This document shows, one piece after another, positions 1 through 12,164 of a stretch of 64,000 nucleotides of DNA. The stretch is from Saxidomus purpurata (lineage: Eukaryota; Mollusca; Bivalvia; Venerida; Veneridae), in assembly GCA_022818135.1 (NCBI GenBank), contig JAFMSR010000003.1:16529381-16593380 (forward strand), read 5' to 3'. Positions within the stretch are counted from its first letter, which is position 1. Each line of letters opens with the position of its first letter. The position numbers were made by a program, and so were the translations under genes. Below the pieces are notes generated by a model, which worked only from the letters and a program-made list of their open reading frames with translations, had not been told where the DNA came from and did not search any database.

Positions 1-475
1 TTTATCACCAAATAAACAATGGTTTGGTGTTCTGATGGGCATTGATTAACCAAGAAAGCTTAAAGCCTGAGTGTTTTGTGAATGGAGTAGTCACCTAGAT
101 ATTCGTTGTTAGCACAAGATTTTACATGTAGGCTAAGGAACATCAAATACAGGTCATGTTAGATTTAGGTTACAGTCAAGTGATTCTTATAGAAATTATG
201 GCCCCTTTTCAATTTCTGTTAATTTGTGGTTTTCCGATCATTATCTCCTGAAAGGTTGGATGGATTTTAATTATTAATAAAATACATGTCAAGTTAGATT
301 TTGTGTTACATTTCACTAACTTTGATATCTGACAACAATATAAATAATTGGTATGTATCATATCTTTGCCAGATGTTCAAAAAAACATGAGCACAATAGA
401 AATTGTGTAAATGTCAGATTTTAGTTAAAAACAACAAATTAGGTGACTTACTTGAATTCCTGTACATGTATATAG

Positions 476-1435
476 CACAGGTGAGTGTAGCGTACCAGGG
501 ACCCATACAGTGATTTTTAGTTCAAAATAGCCTACTTACTAACCCTATATCAATAAGAAGGTAAACAACACCGTTTACACATCGACCCACTTTCAGCTTT
601 AATTACTTCATCTAGAATAATGCATATTTATTAAAACCCATTGCATAATAGCATAAGTGTTTATCATTTCCGTAAAGTTTACTTCAAGGCCCAAAAGCAA
701 ACCGTTTTGAAATAGCGACTGATAATTTCCGATTTTTTTGACATTTTTCGTCAACCCGAATAAATGTCACACATTTCTAACACTGAATTCTTCCCTTTTA
801 ACAAGCTTTTAAACAATTTCGCCTTGTGTCATCCAAATATTACACAACCGCGCTCGTAGAAATTGATTTGATAAATATTTCCACAAGCTTTCCAGTTTTA
901 ATACGATCCGTTAATACAGTATTCTTTTATTTCGTTGATATATTTTGTAAACATATACATGCAGCCATACTGATAATGGGAAAACCAGTTTCCATACTGT
1001 ATCGATCGGCCAGGTCTTACCAAGTCTAGGTTACACATCACTAATACATGTCTATGGAATACTGAGCTCTAGTAGCAGTGTTGTGCCGTTCTTGTGTATG
1101 TCCACAGTGACGGTTGCACACTGGAAAATAGACGTACCCGAAATGTGTGAGATTTATTCGAGTTGGCGAAAAATTGTAAAAATTTCGGAAACTATCAGTC
1201 GCTGTTACAAAGCGGTTTGCTTTGGACCTTGAAGTAAGCGTTACGGAAAATATAATTCGTTAGGTATATATGCAATAGGTTTTGATAAATTGCACTATTC
1301 TGTATGAAGTAATTGAAGCTGAAACTGGGTCTATGTGCGAACTGTGTTGTTTACCTTCTTATTGATATATAGTCATTAGGCTATTTTTATCTAACATTCA
1401 CTGTTTGGGTCCCTGGTACGCTACACTCACCTGTG
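476..1435. mobile_element. Foldback MITE, ~300-bp inverted arms, 8-bp TSD
   Basis: The left arm (about 476-779) and right arm (about 1140-1435) are imperfect reverse complements, starting CACAGGTGAGTG and ending CACTCACCTGTG, around a spacer of about 360 bp. The element is flanked by a perfect 8-bp direct repeat, gtatatag, at 468-475 and 1436-1443. No transposase is encoded; a 67-codon open frame in the spacer has no recognisable features. An 8-bp duplication fits hAT-like or other 8-bp-TSD DNA transposons, but the superfamily is an inference. It lies upstream of the first visible TRPA1 exon, probably in an intron. Confidence 0.85.
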
Positions 1436-1932
1436 GTATATAGATTTTCATCAATTAGACTTCAAATGTAGGAAACAATATAAATTACAAAATTAAAGAA
1501 ATACGATTTGCTGTGAAGAAATTTTGGGTTGACTTTTCGAGATAAAGTAGGTGTATGCATTGATTGAATGAGAGTTTATAAAATTTAAATCTTCAATTAA
1601 TTTACATCGTTAAAATTTATTAATTATACTGCAACAAGATTTCAATACAATGACCCGCATGAGTGGGACAGATATTGTTCACATGGGTTAAAAATAGTTC
1701 TTAACAAATAGCAAATGACATCACAGCCTTTATGTATAAGCCAGATATTACGCAATATTTCACATTAAAATTTTGATGTTATATACTATTATAGTTTTAT
1801 CATAGAGCCTACACCCTAAAAAGGTCTATGTGTACTGAAATTTGTTTACTTTAGAGCCTACATCCTAAAAAGGTCTACATGTACTGAAATTTGTTTACTG
1901 TTCTATGGGTTGTACTGTTGGTATTTTGACAG

Positions 1933-2103
1933 GAATCTTTTTCGACGGTATGGCAGTCCTTGATAAAGACCACAGTGATGATGATTGGGGAGTTTGAGTA
2001 TGACGGAATCTACACCGACGGTACTGTGCACTACGAGGTTCTTGGCTACATTCTGTTCTGTGTGTTCATGGTGGTCATGTCAATCATCATAATGAACTTG
2101 CTT
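1933..2103 (+). CDS. TRPA1: TRPA1 exon: pore and last TM helix
   Basis: The acceptor is AG at 1931-1932 and the donor is GTAAGT at 2104. It encodes 57 residues: pore helix, an acidic selectivity filter (GEFEY), a short extracellular loop and a hydrophobic helix ending at NLL. It is the first TRPA1 exon visible; the preceding phase is 0. Confidence 0.88.
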
Positions 2104-5100
2104 GTAAGTTTTACAGATTTTTAGCTCACCTGGCACAAAGTGCCAGAGTGAGCTATTAGGATCGCTTTCTGTCCGTCTGTCCACCATTTCCTTCAAACGA
2201 CATCTCCTCTGAAACCACTGGGCCAATGTTGATGAAACTTTGCAGAGTTGTTCCTTGCATGAAGCTCTATCAAAGTGTTCAAAGAATTCCATTCCATGCA
2301 GAACTCTGGTTGCTATGGCAACAAATAAGAAAAACTTTAAAAATCTTCTTCTCTGAAACCACAAGACCTAGAGCTTAGATATTTGGCATGTGGCATTGTC
2401 TAGTGGACCTCTACCAAGATTGTTCAAATTATGACCTTGCGTCAAAATTGACCCCGCACGGTGGTCACTTAGTTTTGCATAGGCTTATATAGGGAAAACT
2501 TTAAAAATCTTCTTCTCTGAAGCCAAAAGGCCTAGAGCTTAGATATGTAGCATGTAGCATTGTCTAGTGGACCTTTACCAAGATTGTTCAAATTATGACC
2601 CCCGGGTCAACATTGACCCCGTGGCGGTGGTCACTTGGTTTTGCATAGGCTTATATAGGAAAAACTTTGAAAATCTTCTTCTCTGAAACCACAAGGCCTA
2701 GAGTTGAGATATTTAGCATGTAGCATTGTCTAGTGGACCTCTACCAAGATTGTTCAAATTATGAGCCCTGGGTCAAAATTAGCCCCGCCCGGGGGGTCAC
2801 TGGTTTTACATTGGCTTATATAGGAAAAACTTCAAAAAATCTTCGCTGAAACCACAAGGCCTAGAGCTTAGATATTTAGCATATGGCATTGTCTAGTGCA
2901 CCTCTACCAAAATTGTTCAAATTATGAGCCCTGGGTCAAAATTAACCCCGCCAGGGGGGTCACTTGGTTTTACATAAGCTCATAATTATAGGAAAAACTT
3001 TAAAAATCTTCTGCTCTGAAACCACAAGGCCTAGAGCTGAGATATTTAGCATGTAGCATTGTGTAGTGGACCTCTACCATGGTTGTTCAAATTATGACCC
3101 TAAGATCAAAATTGACCCAGTGCGAGTGGTCACTTAGTTTTGCATAGGCTTTATATAGAAAAAACTTGTAAAATCTTCTTCTCTAAAACCACAAGGCCTA
3201 GAGCTTAGATATTTGGCATGTAGCATTGGCTAGTGGACCTCTACCAAGATTGTTCAAATAATGATCCCCAGATCAAAATTGACCCCGCATGGGGGTCACT
3301 TAGTTTTACATAGGCTTATATAGGAAAAACTTTAAAAAATCTTCTTCTCTGAAACCACAAGGCCTAGAGCTTAGATATTTGGCATGTAGCATTGCCTAGC
3401 AGACCTCTTTAAAGTTTGTTCAAATTAATGCCCCTGGGGTCAAAATTGGCCTTACCCTGGGGGGGGGGGGGTCATTTGTTTTTCAAAGATGTATGTAGGA
3501 AAACCTATTGGGTATATAACATTGTTTAGTGATCTTCCACCAGGCAAGTGGACTTGTACCAAGGTGAGCGATATAGGGCCATCTTGGCCCGCTTGTTTTC
3601 TGAAGTTTGAGAAAAGTTTTGTAAACTATAAAAAGTTGTACCCATACAGACATGCCTGGCATGGTTTTCACATGTAGGGCTCATTAAATACATACTGTTA
3701 TGTACACTGTAGGTTGGTTTGGCTGTAGATAATATTAAAGAAGTACAGGAGCAGGCAGAACTCACCAGGAAAGCTATGCAGGTATGTACACTGTTTGCTA
3801 CATTGTGTTTTCATTAATCAACATATAAATAAAAAACAAAGCCACAGGAGATATAGTTGAAATGTAGTGATGTACTGCAAGGAGCTCATATAACCAATGT
3901 TTCAGCCTTTCACAGCAGATGATTGTGAACATCAAACTTCTGTGACCTAGTTGGATAGCTTCCATTTGCTACAAAAGCAAACAAACAAGTTGCCATTTTT
4001 CAAATTATATTCTAAAAACTGTGAAGACTATGTAAAATTCATGTGATCTGTTCTATAAAGTAAATACCGACAGGTTTATTTGACTGATGAATGCAGTTTG
4101 TGAAAACACGACACATTATTGTGTTATTACTGTTTTTGCCTTAATTTGTAAATTTTGATGTGAAGGCAATGCCACATGTGGCTATTGGTTTGATATGCTG
4201 TAAATTACTTTGAATTCGTGAGAAAAAAAAATTTGCGATTTTGTGGTCCCGTGATCAATTCAGGAATCTATGAATTTCCAAACAAGCAGGCCAGAATGTT
4301 TCTGGACCCCACGCATTGCCAGGGAACTAAATTAGTAAAAGGGCTTTAAAGTGACATTATGCGCAATTTTTTGATGTAACAATCCAGCTGAAAATGGTGT
4401 GTGTACAAAAGCGAGGGAAATAATAGCTTTTAACCCAATACACCAAACTCTCCCCACCCCCCCCCCCCCCCCCCCCCTACCAGTATGAAAAAATAACTTT
4501 CCAAATATTGATTTTCTTTTTGACTGGGAGAGTCAATTTAAGAAAAGAACACTGCATGCAGGAGTTGCTTCCCTTCCACTGCTGAAATCTCTACCAACAT
4601 CAACAACAACACAATCAACTATCATTTTATCAGTCCGATATTTTTATATCTAAAGCACCAATTTCAAATACTAATGTGGCATAATCATTAATTTAACACA
4701 TTTAAATGCACAGCAACCAAAAATTGCATTTTTAAAATTGTCACCAAAAATACACTATGTGCAGTAAGATGCGCATAATGTCACTTTAAATAAGCAAATT
4801 GATGGAAATTGCAAACAAGTGCTCTTAGATAATAAAATGCGAAAAATAAAGTTCTAACAAAAATTTCATGATTTACAGTAAATGAATTTTAAAAACCTTA
4901 TTATCATTACATTGTTCATTATTTGGTAAATATTGAAAATCTGGTTTATATGAAGGTTAATTGTTTTATCTGATTGTACATTATAAGGTTGAACTGGCGT
5001 TAGACGTGGAGAGGATCGTACCCGACTTCTTCCGTAGGAGACTGGTCGTAAGAAAAGATTCGCTGAAACCAAACCAAGGCGTCCATAAAATGTTGAGTGG

Positions 5101-6026
5101 TATATTTGGACTTGAAAGTTACGGACTTACAGCACAAACTATCAGCAAAGCTCTGAACCCAGAACTGGTATGTACACTTTAAATTAAGTATTTATTCAGT
5201 TTAGCTTACTAATACTTGTTTCATAACACAGTGGTATAAAAAAAATGAAACTAGAACTGCTCAAGACATTGTTGGTTAGAAATCTGGGGAAGTTGGTGAA
5301 AATTTATTTTGATCTATATTATAAATAAAAGAAGCAATTTGTGTTATAACAGAAAAGAATCACAGATTAAAGCCCCCATTTCACATCTGTTTTCATAAGA
5401 TAAACTCATGTCATGTATATTATCAAGTTTCGACTCTTGCAGTCGAAAATGGGGCATATTTTTATCAGACCTCTTTTCTAAATTTGGCTGTTTTGCTCTT
5501 GAATATTTATTTAGATTCTTTACTACTTAGTCATGTATCAACCACAACACAGCCAGATAGGGCTGACTTATTAAAACAACATAAGCGAGCATGAGATTTA
5601 TGGAAAATATATCGCGGGAATTACAATATTCTAAAAATACATATTTTTAATGACATCATTATAAATGTACATGTAATTATGAAGTACTTTGAAACAACTT
5701 TTCCAAAAGATTAATCATCAAAATGATGATAAAGCATACGCAAATTTTTTTAGAGAAAATCAAAATCCAGTCAGTAAAGTTAGTGTGGATAGGGGTCCTT
5801 TAAATTTAATGTTCTTTCATAGGATGAGATAGAAAAGGTGAAGGAAAGCCAGGAGAAGTTACAGTCAACAATAAACAAGATGCGTTACAACAACAAAGAA
5901 ATGAAAGGCCAGATTAACAACCTCGAAGGAATGTTGAAAGCTCTAATGGCGGCTCAGGGTGTCGCTTGGCAGGATGAAGATTTCCAGGAAAGTGATGAAA
6001 TCAGTCCAATGGGAGTTTACTCATAG
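1933..6026 (+). CDS. TRPA1: TRPA1-type cation channel, C-terminal part (4 exons)
   Basis: Exons at 1933-2103, 3713-3781, 4988-5167 and 5823-6026 join in phase 0 throughout and give the last 207 residues. TRPA1 is a tetrameric plasma-membrane cation channel that senses irritants or temperature. The first exon covers the pore helix and selectivity filter (motif MMIGEFEY, where vertebrate TRPA1 has MMLGD) and the last transmembrane helix ending SIIIMNLL. Next comes the TRP-like helix (GLAVDNIKEVQEQ), where vertebrates have a closely similar sequence. The third exon holds VELALDVERIVPDFFRR. The last exon encodes a charged helical stretch fitting the C-terminal coiled coil and ends at TAG 6024-6026. 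All visible introns are GT-AG. The ankyrin repeats and first transmembrane helices lie left of the window. Family assignment is firm; orthology within TRPA is inferred. Confidence 0.9.
2123..3597 (+). mobile_element. Pearl-like element with seven ~165-bp repeats
   Basis: A head hairpin (agctcacctggcac... paired with ...gtgccagagtgagct, 2123-2154) is followed by a gtccgtctgtcc stretch. Then come seven diverged tandem units, each containing cctagagcttagat and a ggtcaaaattgacccc block, at spacings of 163-170 bp. The tail is aggtgagcgatatagggcc followed by a ggccatcttggcc hairpin. This layout of unique head, core of ~160-bp repeats and unique tail resembles the pearl family of bivalves, probably non-autonomous Helitron-like; the family name is inferred. 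It sits in a TRPA1 intron. Confidence 0.75.
3713..3781 (+). CDS. TRPA1: TRPA1 exon: TRP-like helix
   Basis: This 23-codon exon reads VGLAVDNIKEVQEQAELTRK and then AMQ. It follows the last transmembrane helix directly and matches the post-S6 helix of TRPA1. The donor GTATGT follows at 3782. Confidence 0.9.
4350..4785. mobile_element. MITE with TTAA target duplication
   Basis: The termini are perfect inverted repeats, AGTGACATTATGCGCA at 4350 and its complement ending at 4785. They are flanked by TTAA at 4346-4349 and 4786-4789. TTAA duplications are typical of piggyBac and Kolobok transposons, so this is a non-autonomous relative of one of them. A run of C's at about 4446-4478 lies inside. 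It is inserted in a TRPA1 intron. Confidence 0.8.
4988..5167 (+). CDS. TRPA1: TRPA1 exon: cytoplasmic C-terminal region
   Basis: This 60-codon exon starts VELALDVERIVPDFF and ends SKALNPEL before the donor GTATGT. The VELHxxxE-like start corresponds to the segment that follows the TRP helix in TRPA1. Confidence 0.9.
5823..6026 (+). CDS. TRPA1: TRPA1 last exon: coiled coil and stop
   Basis: The acceptor AG is at 5821-5822. It encodes 67 residues rich in E, K, Q and N with heptad-like spacing (EKVKESQEKLQ, NNLEGMLKALM), consistent with the tetramerising coiled coil. The stop TAG lies inside the first unit of a short tandem repeat that continues into the 3' UTR. Confidence 0.88.
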   Translation, partial: DEIEKVKESQEKLQSTINKMRYNNKEMKGQINNLEGMLKALMAAQGVAWQDEDFQESDEISPMGVYS

Positions 6027-6225
6027 ACTGGTTCTCTGAATCTGGAAATTTTATCATTGACTGGTTCTACTCATAGACTGGTTCCAAGTGTTTTGATTAT
6101 TTTTTCTTTGACTGGTTCTACTCATAGACTGTTTCCCAGTGTTTGAATATTGTTTCATTGACTGATCCTTCTTGTAGACTGGCTCTCTGTATCCAGGAGT
6201 TTTATTATTGACTGGTTCATTTTAC
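6018..6225 (+). repeat. TRPA1: ~50-bp tandem repeat from the TRPA1 stop codon into the 3' UTR
   Basis: The motif tagactgg recurs at 6024, 6074, 6125 and 6175 with a second motif, ttgactggttc, between copies. This gives four to five units of about 50 bp. The first unit contains the TRPA1 stop codon, so the repeat must lie in the mature 3' UTR. Confidence 0.7.
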
Positions 6226-8317
6226 AGTTTGTGTTAAAGCAGATATTTTTATAGTTATTTATATTTCTATTCTGTGAGGTTTTATTCACAGACTGATAGG
6301 TTTATGTTCTATACTGTAATCTACTGGGTAGACTGGTTTTAAATACTGAGAAAAATTAACTAGGATAGGCGATAGGAGAAATTATGAGCATTTTCACTCA
6401 CTCATTCTTACAAATATATTTACTTATTATGAACTGCTGGAAGGTAAAGCAAACTAGAACAAATAAAGGACCATAAATGAGTATAAAGTATTTTAACAAT
6501 ATTTGTACCAAGCAAATTATTTTATACTTGTTATTCACAACTTTCTTGCTACATGAATTTGTTTGGTAATTGATGTACATGTAGGTTGATATTCATCTTG
6601 TACAGATCTCACAAGCTTTGGTGTACTTATTTTTAATTTGAATAAATTCGAGCCCCACTGTGTGAAAACCAGTGTGAGCTGTTTGTGAACAGTCTGGATG
6701 TAGATCAGCTTACATATCCTAACAGTCTCATCTGAACCCATACTGTCCACTCACCCATTATAGACAGCCAAACTGACTGACTGATTGTATTTATTTATCC
6801 TCCATTCTGGCTGAGGACATATGACCGAGTGAGCCTCACATTATTGCAATTGTAGTTGTAGTAATGTTTCAGAATTGTAACAAATTTTTATCTTTTTTTT
6901 ATGTTGATGATAAACTTTAAAATGTTGGTTTTCAAGCAGCTGGGCTCATTTGTTCTCTTTTGATTTTTGTTTCAAAATTATCACCGTATGTGTTTTCTGT
7001 TACTACTTGTAGACTTGTAGTTGATGAGAGTTCGTAACATCCACACTAAAACTAAATTCTACTATTTTATGTTTTTCGGTACTTGATTGAAATGTAACAG
7101 TGAAATTATCAAAACCTTCTACCATGATGTACTGAGTGATATAATAACTGGAAACCATACAACATTGACGCCATTAAAATGCTATACTTTCTGATGAGAA
7201 TTTCCTTGATTTTTGGCATTTTATTGAAACAAACTCGACAAAAATAGAGTTTTAAACATAAAATATTTACGTTCTGATTCTGAAGAAGTTCTTTCTTTCG
7301 TGATATTCATGCATAATATCATTATTTCATATTCTACCGACACAAAAGGGTAATACGTTTATAGGCTGTGTTTGATTGTTGCCTAACTATTTTTACTGTT
7401 GTGATAATTCTACTAAATGGCATGGTTAATGAGATCTTACATGTAACATGCATGTATGTACTTTCTGGATTACAAAACAAAACAAAAGAATGTTTGATTG
7501 ATTATTTTTTTCAATGACATGAAAGGAAGATAATCTCAGAAGTGAACATTTGGATCTCAGTAGTCAAAACTGGGATCTCTAAAGACAAATTGGGAACTTG
7601 GAACTCAAAATTGGGTCTCAGAAGACAAAATATAAATATGACAAATTACATTTAAGGTAAAAAAAATATTATTAGCCTCACTCTGGAAAATCTAGTATCC
7701 TTATTTCAAAAATGAATCAATTAAATCCATATGGAGAATTGTTTGTTTTTGTTCAGTGCGGTAGTTCCTTAAGACATGTAAGCTAAGAGGATCCAGAAAG
7801 TACTCAGAGTTTTGTTTCCAAACAGTAATTAGCAATAAACACATTGCAATTACTTGTTAGCTCTCATTTTCTTTTACGTAAACAATTTATGAATTTTATA
7901 CTATCCAGTTTATTACACAGTTATCTGGCCAAAATGTGTGAGTGTATTGTATTTTGCATAAAAAGTGCTGAGTTTCTGAGATAGTGTTCTTTTACATGTG
8001 TGTGGTCTAAGCCAATAATTTTTGGACATTTGTGAGATAAAACTTGTGTTAAATTTTTTTGTGATCTATTTACATGTACTTGATTTTGTTGACATTTTTC
8101 TTCAAAGACTTGTGCCTTTCATATCTTTATTGATAATGCTCATCCTTTTGTTCATTTTGTGTAAGTTAAATATATTTCAAGAAAGGTTCATGCACGGACC
8201 TATATACACATGTATATAGGTCAGTGGTTCATGGAAACTTTGTAAATGCATTGAAGTTCATGATATTACATAAGTGTCTAGATCTGTATATCGTAAACCT
8301 GTCATAAAAACTTAATT

Positions 8318-8510
8318 CTGATTGGCCGATAGTGGTCTAGCGTCAGGTCTACTTAATTTGTGGATAGTGGTCAAGTGCCAGGTTTATTTAATCCTGATTG
8401 TCCGATAGCGGTCAAGGCCAGGTCTACTTAATCCTTGTTTGCCGATAGGGACCAAGTGCTAGGTCTACTTAATCCTGATTGGCCAAAAGTGATCACGTGC
8501 TTGGTCTGCA
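8318..8510 (+). repeat. ~43-bp minisatellite, about 4.5 copies
   Basis: Degenerate units read like ctgattggccgatagtgg followed by tcaagtgccaggtctactta. Unit starts are near 8318, 8354, 8393, 8435 and 8475. Copies differ at many positions, so the array is old. Confidence 0.65.
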
Positions 8511-8860
8511 AAAGTATGTGTAGACCTGGAAAATAACATGAAGACCAGCATGGATTTCAAGACTCTTTTATATTTTCGCATATTTTCACTACTTTTTATG
8601 AAGTATATGATATAATATAATCATATAGTATATACTAGTAAACTTGTATGTTTCTTGGTTTAAAATGCAATCGTACTAAAATCTATGCTCAAGTACACTA
8701 TTTTTCTTTAGTTGAATTCATTAATTATGTATTTTCATATTTTCATTCTTCTTTCATTTTATAAGGTGTGTGCAGGTGTGTGTGTGCCATTCTAACAAGG
8801 TTTATAAAACCCTTTATATAAACAAAGAAGCAAACACACATGGGTATATTATACAAATAT

Positions 8861-8990
8861 TGACTGGTGATAAGGTGAATATCCAAATCTATGGACCTAA
8901 GGTATGTGATATTTACAGAGGCTGAGGGCCTAGGTGAATATCATCTGCATCAGGGCCATAGATTTGGATACTCACCTTATCGTCGGTCAG
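8861..8990. repeat. Inverted repeat, ~38-bp arms
   Basis: The arm at 8861-8897 (containing taaggtgaatatccaaatct) is the near-complement of the arm at 8952-8990, around a spacer of about 54 bp. Transcribed, it would form a stable hairpin. There are no coding features. Confidence 0.65.
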
Positions 8991-9140
8991 TTTGTGTTTT
9001 ATGGTATGACTAAGGTAAACATGCTGTTTAGCAACAATAATATATAATTGATATATAGCAATTTTACTAATAGTAAATAAAAATATACCATTGTATACAT
9101 GTACTTTTTGGCATCGAAAGCACAAAACTGACATTTAGCA

Positions 9141-9245
9141 TAAAGGGAAATGGTAGTTAGCAGGTCTCGAACCCATGACCCTAAATCAGTGAGAGATCAC
9201 AGTGATTTCAGGGAACACGTGATTTCAAGTCAGTGACACAGAGAT
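9141..9245 (-). mobile_element. SINE fragment (tRNA-type head), reversed
   Basis: On the minus strand it reads cactgacttgaaatcacgtg... then gggtcatgggttcgagacc, a tRNA-like B box. The same head occurs at 42990, 47676, 54236 and 62308, so it is a truncated member of that SINE family. Confidence 0.5.
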
Positions 9246-9909
9246 GGTTGCTACCAAATGTTAAAAAAGCAACTTTCGACACTTTGTTTTTACCATAATG
9301 TTATCAAAGTGTGTGCCTAATTTGTTGAACACTTTTGTTTATAAGACTATAAACCAGGGTATCTGTTGATATATCATGTGACTTACAATAAACCAATCAC
9401 AGTGCCTGGATATATTTAGTCATACAATAATCCACAATATACCATGGCTGTTTGTGCAACCCACTTTTTCCATTGTATTGATATGATTCTATTAAGTTTT
9501 AGAATTTTAACGAAATACAGCTGTGTACAACTGTGTTGATTTGTTAGTTTTACACTTGGTGATGAGATGCCGTCATTCATTAAATGAACTGCTGATACAG
9601 AAATCCAGCATTAAGGCCGTATATTGTTATTTGTTAAGTTGTATCACATCAGTTATGTTACAGTCAGTCGTGTATAATACAACTATGCAGTAGTTTTATA
9701 GCTTGAATTTTGTAATTTGTCATAGATTCTAACTGACGTAGATTTGATTACCTCGTGTAGTTTTAGATAAGATTTATAATAAAAAGAAAAAATTCTGAAA
9801 AATTTATGTCAGTTTCAAGTTAGTCTACTCGTACAAGACTTTGGAAAAATGATGATTCAGGTGTAAATGGCATAATATTAACTTGACTAGATATTTTAGC
9901 CTATGTGAC

Positions 9910-9965
9910 CAGTGTAGATCATGATCAGGTAGTCTATCCATGCAGTATGATCATAGTCTACACTG
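9910..9965. repeat. Short hairpin, ~18-bp arms
   Basis: The arm cagtgtagatcatgatca (9910-9927) pairs with tgatcatagtctacactg (9948-9965) with one mismatch around a 20-bp loop. Confidence 0.55.
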
Positions 9966-10066
9966 TTTATATGTCAACAGGTTATATTTCTTTGAAATGT
10001 CCCTATCAGGATTTATTATTTCTGTTAATTAAACGATGGTAAAGTTTCAGGGTAAAGGTGAAAAGC

Positions 10067-10163
10067 TATATCTTCAATATGTTTGGACAGTTCAATGATA
10101 TATCTTCAATATGTTTGGACAGTTCAATGCTATATCTTTGATATTTTTGGACTGTTCAATGCT
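10067..10163 (+). repeat. 32-bp tandem repeat, three copies
   Basis: The motif tatatcttcaatatgtttgg recurs at 10067, 10099 and 10131 with exactly 32-bp spacing; the third copy has diverged. Confidence 0.75.
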
Positions 10164-11373
10164 GTATGTGAGTTAAAGTGAAACTTGAATCGCAAAATTT
10201 ATTTAGAAACATTTATCCATTGTTGTTACCTTTGTAATTTTGTATGTTAAAACATGTAATATAATATCTTACTAATATGCAATACCATTGAACACAAAAT
10301 ACAGTACATTATAACCTTAAATGAATTTTGAAGAAAGTACAGTTTTTCAAGGTATGAAGTTTATGGCTATAATGGGCAGTTAAATATTTATATTTAGTGA
10401 GTTTCTTATCATATTGTCTTACCAAAAAGTAATGCGTATAATTTACAATATATAGCAATTTTGTCTTTGGAATTGTTACTGGACTAATGTTTGGTAAAGG
10501 TTTGACAGAGTAATCAATGCAAATGCATGATTTCAAGCTCCTGATATTATTTGCTAAAGATGTACGTGCAAGAACAGACCCTTAGTTGGTAAAATCATCC
10601 CACCTTGACTGAAGATCGTGTGAAAATTCTGTTGTGATAGAATTAAATTATCTCTGCATGTTTATGAATGTATATGATGTAATGTATATATGCTGTTATT
10701 GACCTGTAGATATATTGTACATGTATATATATTTAAACAGTGTATTACCCTGTGATAATGTACATGTAATAGTTTATATAGTACACGTGTATGTTGAAAA
10801 AGATCTGATTTTTTTCCTCTTTATTCTTGTTGATTTTTTTGTATTTATATAATCGTTTTCTCTATAAATCGTCCCTTCAGTGTATCATAGTTGCTATTCT
10901 TAATACATAACAGTGACAACTTTGTTGTACTAAAGGGACAAATTTCTGTTTGAACATAACTCTTGCACTGTAAATATGGCCTGCACCATGGGAAAATGGG
11001 CATTCAGACACACTATCCCGAAAATAGTTTTGGTCCTTCTACAATATCATTTAACCAATTTCTTGTTACTCATTTCTGCTTTACATACATAGAAAAAAAC
11101 ACCATCATGTTTTTTCTGGTGAAACTGAAAGTAAAGAATCATGTTTATTTTATTAACATAAAGAACTTTTGAAAAAATATCATGTTTACTTCGATCGTTA
11201 CATGTATGAGCCAAATTATGTAAATAGTGTGCATAAACTTAGCCTAACAACACCAAACACTGTAAATAGGATTTTTTTACAGATTTTCATAGATATTTTT
11301 GTAACTGAAAGGGAGTAGGCAAGATTTATTTGAGCTTTTAACATAATTGTTTTTTTACGGGTTAGTAAAAGGA

Positions 11374-11503
11374 ATGGGGCTATATGTTTCATATGTGCTG
11401 GTGTACACCTGCCAGTGTATTTGTTTCTTTTTATCACTAAAGCAGTCTGGATATACCGGCACACACCAGATATATGCCAGCATGGATGAAACATATATCC
11501 CCA
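11374..11503. repeat. Imperfect inverted repeat
   Basis: The left arm begins ggggctatatgtttcat and continues into tgctggtgtacacctg. The right arm ends atgaaacatatatcccc, its near-complement. Arms are about 40 bp around a loop of about 50 bp. The overlapping open frames on both strands are by-products of this symmetry. Confidence 0.5.
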
Positions 11504-12164
11504 AAGACTATGCAGATAAAATGTACATGCCAATTTACTAATATTGAGGAAGTTTGAAATTCTTAATGTTTGAAACTAGTATCATAAAAGACCAGATGGA
11601 TATAGCATGCAGAAGAGATTGTTTTAACCTAAAGCAACATCTTGATGTACTTTAGAGATTAAAAATACTGATCTGTGAGTTCTATTTTTTTACTAACAAA
11701 ATACTTATTTAAAATTGGTAGAATACAGGAGTAATCAAAGTTGTTCATGAAAAACAAAACACAGTACAAACTACACAATATGCATGCATGTTCTTGCTCA
11801 TTTGTGCTACACTTTTTATTTTGTGCAACCCTTATATATGTTAAACTTACAGATTTTGTTAACTTTAACCAGTGCTCAATACATTTTATGATGTTATGTT
11901 ACAATTTCTTGAGATATTAATTTGTGATGCCTAACCAGAAGAGTGAAATGTCATGTGGATTTTAACACATGATATCTTTATTTTATTTTATTTTTTTTAA
12001 AAAGGGTACAGCCTTAATTAAATTAATTAAAATATTAGTGTTCTGAAGGTTGATCCTTTGGAATGAATCTTTTAATGACAATTTGCCGTAAACATGCCGG
12101 CATAACAAGTGTTATTTGGGCGGCCGAGCCCTGGTATTTAAGTTTGACCACGAGGTAGGACATA

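Larger units (their letters stand above)
6231..12160. other. Gene-poor AT-rich stretch downstream of TRPA1
   Basis: I see no coding exons here. The left part is probably TRPA1 3' UTR of unknown length; several AATAAA-like signals occur and none can be chosen. Small hairpins, minisatellites and one SINE fragment are listed separately. Open frames of 60-105 codons in this stretch are AT-rich and match nothing I recognise. Confidence 0.6.

Noticed and set aside
826..1029. 67-codon frame in the foldback element
   Set aside because: It lies in the spacer of a non-autonomous MITE and shows no transposase motif.
2080..2364. 94-codon minus-strand frame, with a similar plus-strand frame at 37474-37668
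   Set aside because: Both are the leading part of the pearl-like repeat, not a conserved gene.
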